NCBI GenBank assembly: GCA_045124505.1
Contig: JBGVLZ010000062.1
Location: 1-61,368, forward strand
Direction: 5' to 3'
Length of the DNA stretch: 61,368 nt
Origin: RGIG7213 sp045124505
Lineage (GTDB): Bacteria > Bacillota > Clostridia > Oscillospirales > CAG-272
In this document: positions 6,734 to 14,862 of the stretch, in pieces
Layout of the letters: every line of letters starts with the position of its first letter
How positions within the stretch are numbered: the first letter of the stretch is position 1
Position numbers and translations under genes: made by a program
Notes under the pieces: model-generated
What the model was told of the DNA's origin: nothing
Databases searched by the model: none
The model's input: the letters and a program-made list of their open reading frames with translations, nothing else

Positions 6734-7756
6734 TTAATTCTGACTGTAAGTCACAATGAAACCGTCTGTATTATTGCCCGAAAGCGTGTAATTTCCGTCC
6801 TTCGGTACGTATACTTCCGTCACGTCCGATGTTTTCTGAGTGTAGTAAACAAAATACGTTTTACCGCCTGCCGGAATTTCCAACGGTTTTTCAAGTGAGA
6901 AGCTTTTTAAATAGGAAATATATTCCTCAAGGCACAGATCGTTTTCACGCATATAGACCGAGTGGGGCACACCGACGTATCTGAAATGATTTTCCTCGGA
7001 TATAATACCCGTATGGTCAGTCTTATTTCCGGGATAACGCATAATAAATCCGTATTTGTGATAATTTTCGACTACCCACGGCGCATGCTCCGATGCGTTT
7101 TTACCGTATGACAGAGATGTTCCGTCCTCAAGATAAAGCTTTACATCAAACGCATAGCCTGTGTGATGGTCGGAAAAGCCCGCATTTTCAAAATAATCCG
7201 CATCCTCGGGAAGCTCTACCACCGAAGAATAGTAGTCCTCCTGCTGCGCTTCCGTCCTGTAGCCTGCCGTTATCTGCAAAATGCCGAGCGATGTTTCATC
7301 GTAAAAAGCGTCCGTCAGCTTGCCGAGTGCCATATAAGCCTCTGATTCAAGCGTGATATCGGCTGATGCAACGGTGTAATGACGGTCCTTATTTGAAAAC
7401 AGATTTATAAGCGGAATACTGTCGGGAAACTTATATTCCGTCTGCCTGTTTACAAGCACGAGAGCGCCCTTTGAAAGCTCCGCATCTGTACAGCTTATTT
7501 TTTCAAAAACCGTATAATCAAACGGTGCTTCCGTTTCAGGCGGTGCTGTTTCGGCAACCGTATCGGACGGTATATCGGAATTTATATCGGGCGTATCTTT
7601 GTTACCCGATTTTTTTGCGATTATCACCGAAAGCGTTATAATTATCATCACGAGCATGATGATAATGGCAATGCTCAAGACGGACGTGCCGCCGCTTGCC
7701 TTGCGGTAGGCTTTTTTGCCCATAACGGCACGCCGCCTGTTAAAACTGTTTTTCAA
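6734..7756 (-). CDS. D-alanyl-D-alanine carboxypeptidase, VanY/M15B-like
   Basis: Membrane-anchored zinc peptidase that probably trims D-Ala-D-Ala or related peptidoglycan stem peptides. 340 residues from a TTG at 7756, supported by GGAGG 6 bases upstream. One transmembrane segment at about residues 25-47 (VLSIAIIIMLVMIIITLSVIIA), an acidic threonine/proline-rich linker, and an M15 catalytic domain with the zinc motif SDHHTGYAFD (about 195-204) and a later ENHFRYVG (about 255) supplying the third ligand; YRTEAQQEDYY precedes them, as in the family. A C-terminal beta-rich extension of about 60 residues follows. It starts 17 bases after pnp and is probably cotranscribed. Substrate specificity is inferred only from the family. 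Confidence 0.85.
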   Translation of the reverse strand: MKNSFNRRRAVMGKKAYRKASGGTSVLSIAIIIMLVMIIITLSVIIAKKSGNKDTPDINSDIPSDTVAETAPPETEAPFDYTVFEKISCTDAELSKGALVLVNRQTEYKFPDSIPLINLFSNKDRHYTVASADITLESEAYMALGKLTDAFYDETSLGILQITAGYRTEAQQEDYYSSVVELPEDADYFENAGFSDHHTGYAFDVKLYLEDGTSLSYGKNASEHAPWVVENYHKYGFIMRYPGNKTDHTGIISEENHFRYVGVPHSVYMRENDLCLEEYISYLKSFSLEKPLEIPAGGKTYFVYYTQKTSDVTEVYVPKDGNYTLSGNNTDGFIVTYSQN

Positions 7757-7773
7757 GCCGATCCTCCGGCAGG

Positions 7774-9876
7774 TCAGTTAAGGCTTACCTTTGTAAGAGC
7801 GTCTTTTCTGGAGAGGTTAAGTCTGCCTCTGTCATCTGTTCCGAGGAACTTGACAGTTACAACATCGCCTACTGCGACAACGTCCTCAACCTTTTCTGTG
7901 CGCTTTGTATCGAGCTTGGAAATGTGAACAAGTCCTTCCTTGCCGGGTGCGATCTCAACAAATGCACCTATAGGAATTATTCTTGTAACCTTACCTGTGT
8001 AGCAGCAGCCAACCTCAGGCTCAAATACGATAGCATCGATCATAGCCTTAGCCGCATCACAGCTTGCCTTGTTGACAGCGAGAATGAAGATGGAGCCATC
8101 GTCTTCGATGTCGATCTTAGCGCCTGTTTCAGCTGTTATCTTCTGAATTGTCTTACCGCCTGAGCCGATAACCTCACGGATCTTGTCGGGGTTGATCTGC
8201 ATTGAGATCATCTTGGGTGCATATTCGGAAACCTCATCACGGGGCTTGTCTATAGCCTTGAGAATGATGTCGTCAATGATATAATCTCTGCCCTTGTGAG
8301 TTGTTGCAAGAGCTTCTCTGATGATCTCGGGTGTAAGACCGTCTATCTTAAGGTCCATCTGAATGGATGTGATACCCTTGTGAGTACCTGCAACCTTGAA
8401 GTCCATATCGCCGAAGAAGTCTTCAAGGCCCTGAATATCGATCATTGTCATCCATCTGTCGCCTTCTGTGATAAGACCGCAGGAGATACCTGCAACGGGA
8501 GCCTTGATCGGAACACCTGCATCCATAAGTGCAAGAGTTGAACCGCAGACGGAAGCCTGTGAGGTTGAACCGTTGGATGAAATAACCTCGGAAACGAGTC
8601 TTATAGCATAGGGGAATTCTTCAACAGAGGGAAGAACGGGAACGAGTGAACGTTCAGCAAGCGCACCGTGGCCGATCTCACGTCTGCCGGGGCTTCTTGA
8701 AGCCTTTGCATCGCCTACGGAGTAGCCGGGCATGTTGTAGTGGTGCATGTATCTCTTTGATTCTTCTTCGTCGATACCGTCAAGTATCTGCATATCGCTG
8801 ATAGAACCGAGTGTTGCAATTGTAAGAACCTGTGTCTGTCCTCTTGTAAACATACCGCTTCCGTGTACACGGGGCAGAAGCTTTACTTCAGCCGCAAGGG
8901 GACGGATCTGGTCAAGACGGCGTCCGTCAACACGCTTGCCCTCGTCGAGGAGCCAACGGCGGACGATGAATTTCTGAAGCTTGTACAGACATTCGTCCAT
9001 CATAGCGTGGGAATCGGGATACTGCTCGTCAAACTTTTCGTAAACGGCATTTGTGATAACATTGAGAGCCGCATCGCGTACCTTCTTGTCATCTGTGTCA
9101 AGTGCCTTTTTAACGTCTTCGATGCAGAACTTTTCTATAGCATCGTAAAGATCGTGGTCAACATCGTGCTGTTCGTATTCAAACTTGGGCTTGCCGACTT
9201 CAGCAACGATAGAGTCGATGAATGCGCAGATGCCCTTGATCTCTTCGTGTGCAAGAAGGATAGCGGCGAACATATCCTCGTCGGATATTTCTTTAGCGCC
9301 TGCCTCGATCATAACGACCTTCTTTGCGCTGCCCGCAACTGTAAGCTCAAGTGTGCTCTGCTCTCTTTGCTCAGCTGTGGGGTTGATGATGAACTGATTT
9401 CCGATCATGCCTACAAACACACCGCCGATAGGTCCGTTCCACGGAATATCGGAAATGGAAAGTGCAATAGATGCGCCGATCATAGCGGCGATTTCGGGTG
9501 AACAGTCGTGGTCAACGCTGAGAACTGTCAAGGAAAGGTTTACGTCGTTGCGAAGATCCTTGGGGAAAAGGGGACGGATAGGTCTGTCAATAACACGGGA
9601 TGTGAGTATTGCCTTTTCTGTAGGCTTGCCTTCACGTCTGAAATAACCGCCGGGGATTCTGCCGACAGAATACAGTCTTTCCTCAAAATCAACGGAAAGG
9701 GGAAGAAAATCGATACCGTCACGGGGCTTTGCCGATGCTGTTGCGCAGGCAAGAATAGATGTCTCACCGTATCTTACCAAACAAGAACCGTTTGCAAGAC
9801 CTGCCATTTTGCCCGTTTCGATAACGAGAGGACGGCCTGCAAGCTCATAATTAAAAACCTTGAAATTTTCGAACAT
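7774..9876 (-). CDS. pnp: Polyribonucleotide nucleotidyltransferase
   Basis: PNPase, the phosphorolytic 3'-5' exoribonuclease that acts in mRNA decay. About 700 residues, the normal length. Domains in order: first RNase PH domain (AGLANGSCLVRYGETSIL), helical linker, second RNase PH domain with VLPSVEEFPYAIRLVSEV and SICG-type segments, KH domain with IREVIGSGGKTIQKI, and an S1 domain with GKVTRIIPIGAFVEI and GLVHISKL. The ATG at 9876 has AAAGGAG 7 bases upstream; the open frame upstream to 9939 lacks signals. The leader contains an 18-base perfect palindrome (9935-9952), in a position where PNPase autoregulatory hairpins are known in other bacteria. Confidence 0.97.
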   Translation of the reverse strand: MFENFKVFNYELAGRPLVIETGKMAGLANGSCLVRYGETSILACATASAKPRDGIDFLPLSVDFEERLYSVGRIPGGYFRREGKPTEKAILTSRVIDRPIRPLFPKDLRNDVNLSLTVLSVDHDCSPEIAAMIGASIALSISDIPWNGPIGGVFVGMIGNQFIINPTAEQREQSTLELTVAGSAKKVVMIEAGAKEISDEDMFAAILLAHEEIKGICAFIDSIVAEVGKPKFEYEQHDVDHDLYDAIEKFCIEDVKKALDTDDKKVRDAALNVITNAVYEKFDEQYPDSHAMMDECLYKLQKFIVRRWLLDEGKRVDGRRLDQIRPLAAEVKLLPRVHGSGMFTRGQTQVLTIATLGSISDMQILDGIDEEESKRYMHHYNMPGYSVGDAKASRSPGRREIGHGALAERSLVPVLPSVEEFPYAIRLVSEVISSNGSTSQASVCGSTLALMDAGVPIKAPVAGISCGLITEGDRWMTMIDIQGLEDFFGDMDFKVAGTHKGITSIQMDLKIDGLTPEIIREALATTHKGRDYIIDDIILKAIDKPRDEVSEYAPKMISMQINPDKIREVIGSGGKTIQKITAETGAKIDIEDDGSIFILAVNKASCDAAKAMIDAIVFEPEVGCCYTGKVTRIIPIGAFVEIAPGKEGLVHISKLDTKRTEKVEDVVAVGDVVTVKFLGTDDRGRLNLSRKDALTKVSLN

Positions 9877-9934
9877 TTTATGCTCCTTTAAGATAATATT
9901 TGAAGTAGTTGTTTGTGCATAACACTTAATTTCA

Positions 9935-9952
9935 CGCACAAGCGCTTGTGCG
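9935..9952. promoter_or_regulatory. Perfect palindrome in the pnp leader
   Basis: CGCACAAGC-GCTTGTGCG is an 18-base perfect palindrome without loop, between the predicted pnp promoter and its start codon. In RNA it could fold into a hairpin about 60 bases upstream of the start codon. In Escherichia coli the pnp leader has an RNase III-cleaved hairpin used for autoregulation; a similar role here is inference. It is not followed by a T-run. Confidence 0.5.
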
Positions 9953-9992
9953 CAAAATTAACTGCTATACACCCAAAACCCTCCATTATCGT

Positions 9993-10022
9993 ATTTTATC
10001 ATAAATCATACAATCCATTCAA
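9993..10022 (-). promoter_or_regulatory. Sigma-A-type promoter of pnp
   Basis: Minus strand -35 TTGAAT (10022-10017), 18-base spacer, -10 TAAAAT (9998-9993). The start would be near 9986, giving a leader of about 110 bases containing the palindrome at 9935-9952. Good but not perfect match to consensus. Confidence 0.6.
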
Positions 10023-10085
10023 TGAAATATTATTAAAGATAAATTAATAATTTGTGCAGAGGTTTGATGAAAAGCAGAAACGGGT

Positions 10086-10516
10086 TTGAAAATGAAATGT
10101 TATCCGTGCGACGGATAACATTGTAACCGTTGTGGCGTGCATCGCACGTCCGCATTAAACGCCTTCTCCAGCGGGAGAAGGGGGACCGCGATAGCGGTGG
10201 ATGAGGTGTCATATTAAATGGGTTTTAAACGGCGGGAGCAAGCCCCCGCCCTACGGCACCACCTCGAATATACAAGACCGTAGCATTAAACGCCGTCCGT
10301 AGGGGCGTGCATCGCACGTCCGTATGAAAAGCCTTCCCCAGTGGGGGAAGGGGGACCGCGATAGCGGTGGATGAGGTGTCATATTAAATGGGTTTCAAAC
10401 GGGCGGTTGCAGTTCGCGGCGCGAACTGCTTGAATCTTGCCCCTACAGACACCACCCCGAATATACAAACCGTAGGGGTCATTCACGAATGACCCGTATT
10501 AAACGCCTTCCGTAGA
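10086..10516. repeat. Two tandem palindrome cassettes
   Basis: Starts with a single ATGTTATCCG/CGGATAACAT hairpin (10097-10121). Then two consecutive cassettes each run: GTGCATCGCAC palindrome, CCTTC(T/C)CC hairpin, GGACCGCGATAGCGGT, GGATGAGGTGTCA, linker AAATGGGTTT, a GC-rich palindrome, CACCACC-CGAATATACAA. The first has CCTTCTCC/GGAGAAGG (10162-10181) and GGCGGG..CCCGCC; the second has CCTTCCCC/GGGGAAGG (10332-10351), a GCAGTTCG/CGAACTGC palindrome (10408-10429) and GGTC-ATTCACGAAT-GACC (10477-10494). No gene is seen. The AT-rich stretch from 10517 to 10616 precedes parB. Confidence 0.9.
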
Positions 10517-10616
10517 TTAATTCATCATTTGTTAACAACATCCACCAACACAAATAATATATAAATGGTATAATAAATCTATTAATGTATAATTAAAATA
10601 AGGAGAAATGAGATAT

Positions 10617-11480
10617 ATGGCTAAAAAACCTGCGATGGGCAGGGGGCTTGAGGCGATATTTGATGCCAATTCGACGGAAAACGCATCGGGTGTTTCCGTG
10701 ATCCGTATATCGGATATCGAAGTAAACAAGTCACAGCCCAGAAGAACATTTGACGATGCCTCTCTTGCAGAGCTGTCACAGTCCATCGCCGCACACGGTG
10801 TTATCCAACCGATCGCCGTAAAATCGACAGGCGGCGGCTTTTATAAGATAATCGCCGGTGAAAGACGGTTCAGGGCAGCAAAAATGGCAGGTCTTTCGGA
10901 AATTCCCGCAATTATTATGGAGCTTGACGAAAAATCCTCCGCCGAAGTGGCAATAATTGAAAATATCCAGCGTGAGGATCTGAACGTCATCGAAGAAGCG
11001 GCGGCATATAAAGCGCTTATGGATGAATACAAAATGACACAGGAGGAGCTTTCGCAGAGAATAGGCAAATCCCGTTCATCCGTTGCGAATATCCTGCGTG
11101 TGCTTGACTTGCCCGAGGAGCTTCAGACACTGCTCAAGGACGAAAAAATATCGCTCGGACATGCCAAGGCTCTTATGGGACTCAAATACCGCAGTGACCT
11201 TGTGCCCACAGCCGAAAAGGTATGCGCTTTGAATCTTAACGTCCGTGCAACAGAATCGCTTGTAAGAAAAATAAATGATTCGTACACGGAAGAAACGAAG
11301 GAGGACGCAAACGCATCGTCATATCAGAAGGCACTTATAAAGCACCTTTTCGATATATCGGGCAGACGTGTACATATAGCGTCGGGCAAAAAGAAAACTA
11401 TTGAGATATCATACGAAGATAATGATGATCTTGAGGAATTGCTCAAAACAGTATTTGGTGAAAATACCTTTAATTTCTAA
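10617..11480 (+). CDS. parB: ParB/Spo0J chromosome-partitioning protein
   Basis: CTP-dependent DNA clamp that loads at parS near the origin and recruits SMC. About 287 residues from the ATG at 10617; AAGGAG lies 11 bases upstream, and an ATG at 10608 is only two bases from it. N-terminal KKPAMGRGLEAIF, ParB/sulfiredoxin domain with the CTP-binding-region motif GERRFRAAKMAG and ENIQREDLNVIEEA, a central helix-turn-helix (MTQEELSQRIGKSRSSVANILRVL) and a C-terminal dimerisation region. No parA/soj gene is adjacent: the 740 bases upstream hold only repeats and then pnp. serS follows on the same strand, as in other Clostridia near the origin. A nucleoid-occlusion Noc role is possible but less likely. 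Confidence 0.9.
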   Translation: MAKKPAMGRGLEAIFDANSTENASGVSVIRISDIEVNKSQPRRTFDDASLAELSQSIAAHGVIQPIAVKSTGGGFYKIIAGERRFRAAKMAGLSEIPAIIMELDEKSSAEVAIIENIQREDLNVIEEAAAYKALMDEYKMTQEELSQRIGKSRSSVANILRVLDLPEELQTLLKDEKISLGHAKALMGLKYRSDLVPTAEKVCALNLNVRATESLVRKINDSYTEETKEDANASSYQKALIKHLFDISGRRVHIASGKKKTIEISYEDNDDLEELLKTVFGENTFNF

Positions 11481-11673
11481 TTGTTATTGAATAACGATAA
11501 AAAACTCTTCAAAATTTCAAAAGTGTTAATAAAATCACAAACATATATGTGAAAATGTATATTATACTACACAGGATAACAACCGATAGCGGTGTATTCG
11601 GTTTTGACTTGGCAAACACTATATATTGATTTTCATCGGTTTTGTGATAAGTGAAAGAAAGGATATCATAAAA

Positions 11674-12960
11674 ATGATAGATATTAAGCTGATAAGAGAA
11701 AATCCCGATCTTGTAAGGGAAAATATAAAAAAGAAATTCAAGGATCACAAGCTTCCCCTTGTTGATGATGCAATAGAATTTGACAAGCTCAGCCGTTCAT
11801 ATCAGAAGGAAGCGGATGATCTTCGTGCAAACAGAAACAAGCTTTCAAAGCAGATAGGCGTTTGCATGAAGTCAGGCGACAAAGCAGGCGCTGAGGATCT
11901 TAAAGCGCAGGTTTCCGCCGCTGCTGACAGACTTGCGGAGCTTGAAAAGCTTGAAGCGGAATATTCCGAAAAGCTTTACCAGACGATGCTCGGCATCCCC
12001 AACATAATAGCTGACGATGTTCCGATAGGCAAGGACGACAGCTGTAATGTCGAAATCGAAAAGTTCGGCGAACCCGCAGTTCCCGAATTTGAAGTTCCCT
12101 ACCACACAGACATTATGGAACGCTTCGACGGCATCGACCTTGATGCGGCACGCCGTGTTGCGGGTAACGGATTTTACTATCTGTGCGGAGATATTGCAAG
12201 ACTTCATTCCGCTGTTATCTCCTACGCACGTGATTTCATGATAAACCGCGGCTTTACTTACTGCATACCTCCCTTTATGATACGCTCCGACGTTGTAACA
12301 GGCGTTATGAGCTTTGATGAGATGTCCGCCATGATGTACAAGATCGAGGGCGAAGACCTTTATCTTATAGGTACGAGCGAGCATTCCATGATAGGCAGAT
12401 ATATCGACACGATAAACGAAGAATCAACACTTCCTTATGCACTGACGAGCTACTCCCCCTGCTTCCGTAAGGAAAAGGGTGCACACGGTATTGAGGAAAG
12501 AGGCGTTTACCGTATACACCAGTTTGAAAAGCAGGAAATGATCGTTATCTGCCGTCCCGAGGAAAGCCCCGTATGGTACGATAAGCTCTGGAAAAATACA
12601 GTTGATCTGTTCCGCAGTCTTGATATTCCCGTAAGAACACTCGAATGCTGCTCAGGTGACTTGGCAGACCTTAAGGTAAAATCCCTTGACGTTGAAGCAT
12701 GGAGCCCCAGACAGAAGAAATATTTCGAGGTCGGCTCATGCTCAAATCTCGGCGATGCACAGGCACGCAGACTGAAGATCAGAGTAAACGGAGAAAACGG
12801 AAAGTATTTTGCACACACACTCAATAACACAGTCGTTGCTCCTCCCCGTATGCTTATTGCATTCCTTGAAAACAATCTGTGCGCTGACGGTTCTGTAAAC
12901 ATTCCCGAAGCACTCCGTCCTTACATGGGCGGTACAGAAAAGCTGATACCCAAGAAATAA
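11674..12960 (+). CDS. serS: Serine--tRNA ligase
   Basis: Class II aminoacyl-tRNA synthetase charging tRNA-Ser. About 428 residues from the ATG at 11674 (MIDIKLIRENPDLVREN is the standard N-terminus; AAAGGA lies about 10 bases upstream). The N-terminal coiled-coil tRNA-binding arm spans roughly residues 30-100. Class II motif 2 is FRKEKGAHGIEERGVYRIHQFEKQE and motif 3 is NNTVVAPPRMLIAFLEN. The 190-base gap after parB contains no convincing T-box leader: I see neither an obvious specifier stem nor a terminator/antiterminator pair. The next two genes start within two bases of the stop and by overlap, so they form one operon. Confidence 0.95.
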   Translation: MIDIKLIRENPDLVRENIKKKFKDHKLPLVDDAIEFDKLSRSYQKEADDLRANRNKLSKQIGVCMKSGDKAGAEDLKAQVSAAADRLAELEKLEAEYSEKLYQTMLGIPNIIADDVPIGKDDSCNVEIEKFGEPAVPEFEVPYHTDIMERFDGIDLDAARRVAGNGFYYLCGDIARLHSAVISYARDFMINRGFTYCIPPFMIRSDVVTGVMSFDEMSAMMYKIEGEDLYLIGTSEHSMIGRYIDTINEESTLPYALTSYSPCFRKEKGAHGIEERGVYRIHQFEKQEMIVICRPEESPVWYDKLWKNTVDLFRSLDIPVRTLECCSGDLADLKVKSLDVEAWSPRQKKYFEVGSCSNLGDAQARRLKIRVNGENGKYFAHTLNNTVVAPPRMLIAFLENNLCADGSVNIPEALRPYMGGTEKLIPKK

Positions 12961-12961
12961 T

Positions 12962-13447
12962 ATGAATCCGGAATTTGTTTTTCCCGAATTTGTCAAGTCG
13001 ATAGACACTATTGCGTGGTGTATGTTCGGCGGCGTCATAATCGGCGCAGGTATATCGGTATACTTCAAAGAGGTGCTGGGCGCATTTGTCAGATTTCTCA
13101 TAAAAGGCGGATATAATTCCCCCGATAATGCCCCGACACTTGAAGAAACACCGTATGCAAAACACTTTTTCGTCAAAAGGGCAATAAAAAAAGGCACGTA
13201 CAAGCGTGTCATGAAAATTATCGTGCCCGATGACGAAGCACTCACTTCAAAAGAAGTGATAATGAAAAGCAGATATTATATCCCTGATGACCTTGTTTTC
13301 CAGGCGGAAAACGTATTCAGCAAAAAAGGCACAAACTGGCTTGCGCTCATCTTCACTGTTGTTTTGTTCTTCATTGTTGCGCTTTGCTCGCTCATTGTCG
13401 TGCCCGATCTTGTGACGATGCTGAATAACTTTATAAACGGTCTTTGA
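12962..13447 (+). CDS. Two-TM membrane protein of unknown function
   Basis: I do not recognise a named family. 161 residues with a hydrophobic segment at about 17-37 (AWCMFGGVIIGAGISVYF), a soluble middle of about 85 residues rich in Lys and acidic residues (including VMKIIVPDDEALTSKEVIMKSRYYIPDDLVF), and a C-terminal transmembrane helix at about 122-148. This topology puts the middle on one side of the membrane with both helices flanking. The ATG is one base after the serS stop, and the end overlaps or abuts the MORN-repeat gene, so all three are cotranscribed. Role unknown. Confidence 0.75.
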   Translation: MNPEFVFPEFVKSIDTIAWCMFGGVIIGAGISVYFKEVLGAFVRFLIKGGYNSPDNAPTLEETPYAKHFFVKRAIKKGTYKRVMKIIVPDDEALTSKEVIMKSRYYIPDDLVFQAENVFSKKGTNWLALIFTVVLFFIVALCSLIVVPDLVTMLNNFINGL

Positions 13448-14265
13448 CGGAGGTGTTTACCATCGCAAAACGTATAACTCAAAATTCAACTTTCCGAATA
13501 ATTTCGGCTATTGTAATAGGCGCTGTTGCTGTTACGCTTATCATCTATGCGGTGATATATTTTGCGGGTTACCGCATTGTAAGATACCGTATGGGCGAAG
13601 AAGAGATACGCTTTTACGGCAAGGTCGATTCCTACGGAGTGCCGACGGACGGCACAATATACTATCCCGACGGGCTGAAGGGCTCGCTTGACGGCAAGGC
13701 TCAGACTATTGAGTATTCAAACGGCGACGTTTTCGTCGGTCAGATCAGAGATCTCAAGCGCCACGGCAAGGGACGTATAACCTTTGCAGGCGGTGAATCG
13801 TACGAAGGGGACTTCTCTGATGACGAAATAACAGGCACAGGCACGTACAAATACGCTTCTGCTGTCGGTGACAGCTATACGGGCGAATTTCAAAACGGCG
13901 CCCGCCACGGCTACGGAAAATACACGTGGAGCGACGGAAGCACGTACGAGGGATATTATAAAAACGATAAAAAGCACGGCGAGGGTACGTACACCTGGGC
14001 TGACGGAAGCAGTTACACAGGCAACTATGAAAATGACTGCAAGCACGGCGAAGGTACGTACAAATACGCAAACGGCGACATTTACGAAGGCGAATTTGTA
14101 AATGACGTAAGACAGGGCGAAGGCACCTATATCTGGAAAAACGGAGAATACTACATAGGTGATTTTGTCAACAACATGATGCACGGCGAAGGTATATACT
14201 TCTGGCCGTCGGGCAGAACGTACGAAGGCGAATTTTACGAAAACAAAATGGTTTGGGATGATTGA
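13444..14265 (+). CDS. MORN-repeat membrane protein
   Basis: 273 residues if the TTG at 13444 is used. An N-terminal transmembrane helix (about residues 18-41, IISAIVIGAVAVTLIIYAVIYFAGY) is followed by seven clear MORN repeats of 23-25 residues (about 90-260, pattern Y-G-F-N---HGEGTY-W-dG) and a partial eighth. MORN repeats form elongated beta-hairpin solenoids used in protein or lipid contacts; the partner here is unknown. The start is uncertain: the only good ribosome binding site, GGAGG at 13449-13453, is placed correctly for an ATC codon at 13462 (reading [M]AKRITQ), too close for the GTG at 13453, and downstream of the TTG. Last gene of the serS operon; repeats follow directly. Confidence 0.8.
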   Translation: MTEVFTIAKRITQNSTFRIISAIVIGAVAVTLIIYAVIYFAGYRIVRYRMGEEEIRFYGKVDSYGVPTDGTIYYPDGLKGSLDGKAQTIEYSNGDVFVGQIRDLKRHGKGRITFAGGESYEGDFSDDEITGTGTYKYASAVGDSYTGEFQNGARHGYGKYTWSDGSTYEGYYKNDKKHGEGTYTWADGSSYTGNYENDCKHGEGTYKYANGDIYEGEFVNDVRQGEGTYIWKNGEYYIGDFVNNMMHGEGIYFWPSGRTYEGEFYENKMVWDD

Positions 14266-14277
14266 AAATCAAATCTC

Positions 14278-14818
14278 ATAAACCAAACCGTAGGGGGCGT
14301 GCATCGCACGTCCGCATTAAACGCCTTCTTGTAGGGGACGACGTCCTCGACGTCCCGCATGAAATAAACAAAAATGGGTTCAAAACGGCGGGAGCAAGCC
14401 CCCGCCCTACGGCACCACCCCGAATATACAGACAGTAGGAGCGTGCATCGCACGTCCGCAAGAAATGAGCGTAAATGGGTTTGAAACGGCGGGAGATAAA
14501 CCCCCGCCCTACGGCATCACCCCGAATATACAGACCGTATGGGTCATTCACGAATGCCCCATATTAAACGCCTTCCGTAGGGACGTGCATCGCACGTCCG
14601 CATTAAACAGCCTTCCCCAGCGGGGGAAGGGGGACCGCGATAGCGGTGGATGAGGTGTCAATAAAATTCGATTAAATGGGCTTGAAACGGGCGGTTCGTG
14701 AACCGCCCCTACAGGCACCACCCCGAATATACAAACCGTAGGGGATAAGGCGCAATCACTTTGCTTTGCAAAGTGATGACGTCCCGCATAAAATAACAGA
14801 TGATAGATACAAACGATA
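14278..14818. repeat. Chain of palindrome cassettes
   Basis: Roughly four cassette units in a row. Palindromes visible include several GTGCATCGCAC copies, GGGACG..CGTCCC (14334-14358), GGCGGGAG..CCCGCC variants, GGTCATTCACGAATGCCCC with one damaged arm (near 14545), CCTTCCCC/GGGGAAGG (14611-14630), GGGCGG-TTCGTGAA-CCGCCC (14689-14708), and a replaced unit holding ATCACTTTGC/GCAAAGTGAT (14755-14775). Constant linkers CACCACCCCGAATATACA and ATTAAACGCCTTC recur between them. No gene is seen. Confidence 0.9.
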
Positions 14819-14856
14819 CAAAAAAACGCAAATTACCCGATTTCGGGTAATTTGCG
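14819..14856 (-). terminator. Terminator of the GH4 glycosidase gene
   Basis: Perfect stem CGCAAATTACCCG/CGGGTAATTTGCG (14827-14856, four-base loop), followed on the minus strand by a run of seven T residues (14826-14820). Lies 7 bases after the glycosidase stop codon. Confidence 0.9.
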
Positions 14857-14862
14857 AATAAA

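Noticed and set aside
8863..9501. 212-codon plus-strand open frame opposite pnp
   Set aside because: It is the antisense of a strongly conserved gene with no start signal of its own. The same applies to 19292-20179 opposite yigZ/hflX.
11481..11673. Possible T-box leader before serS
   Set aside because: The 190 bases lack a recognisable T-box motif and a terminator/antiterminator pair; no such leader is visible before leuS either.
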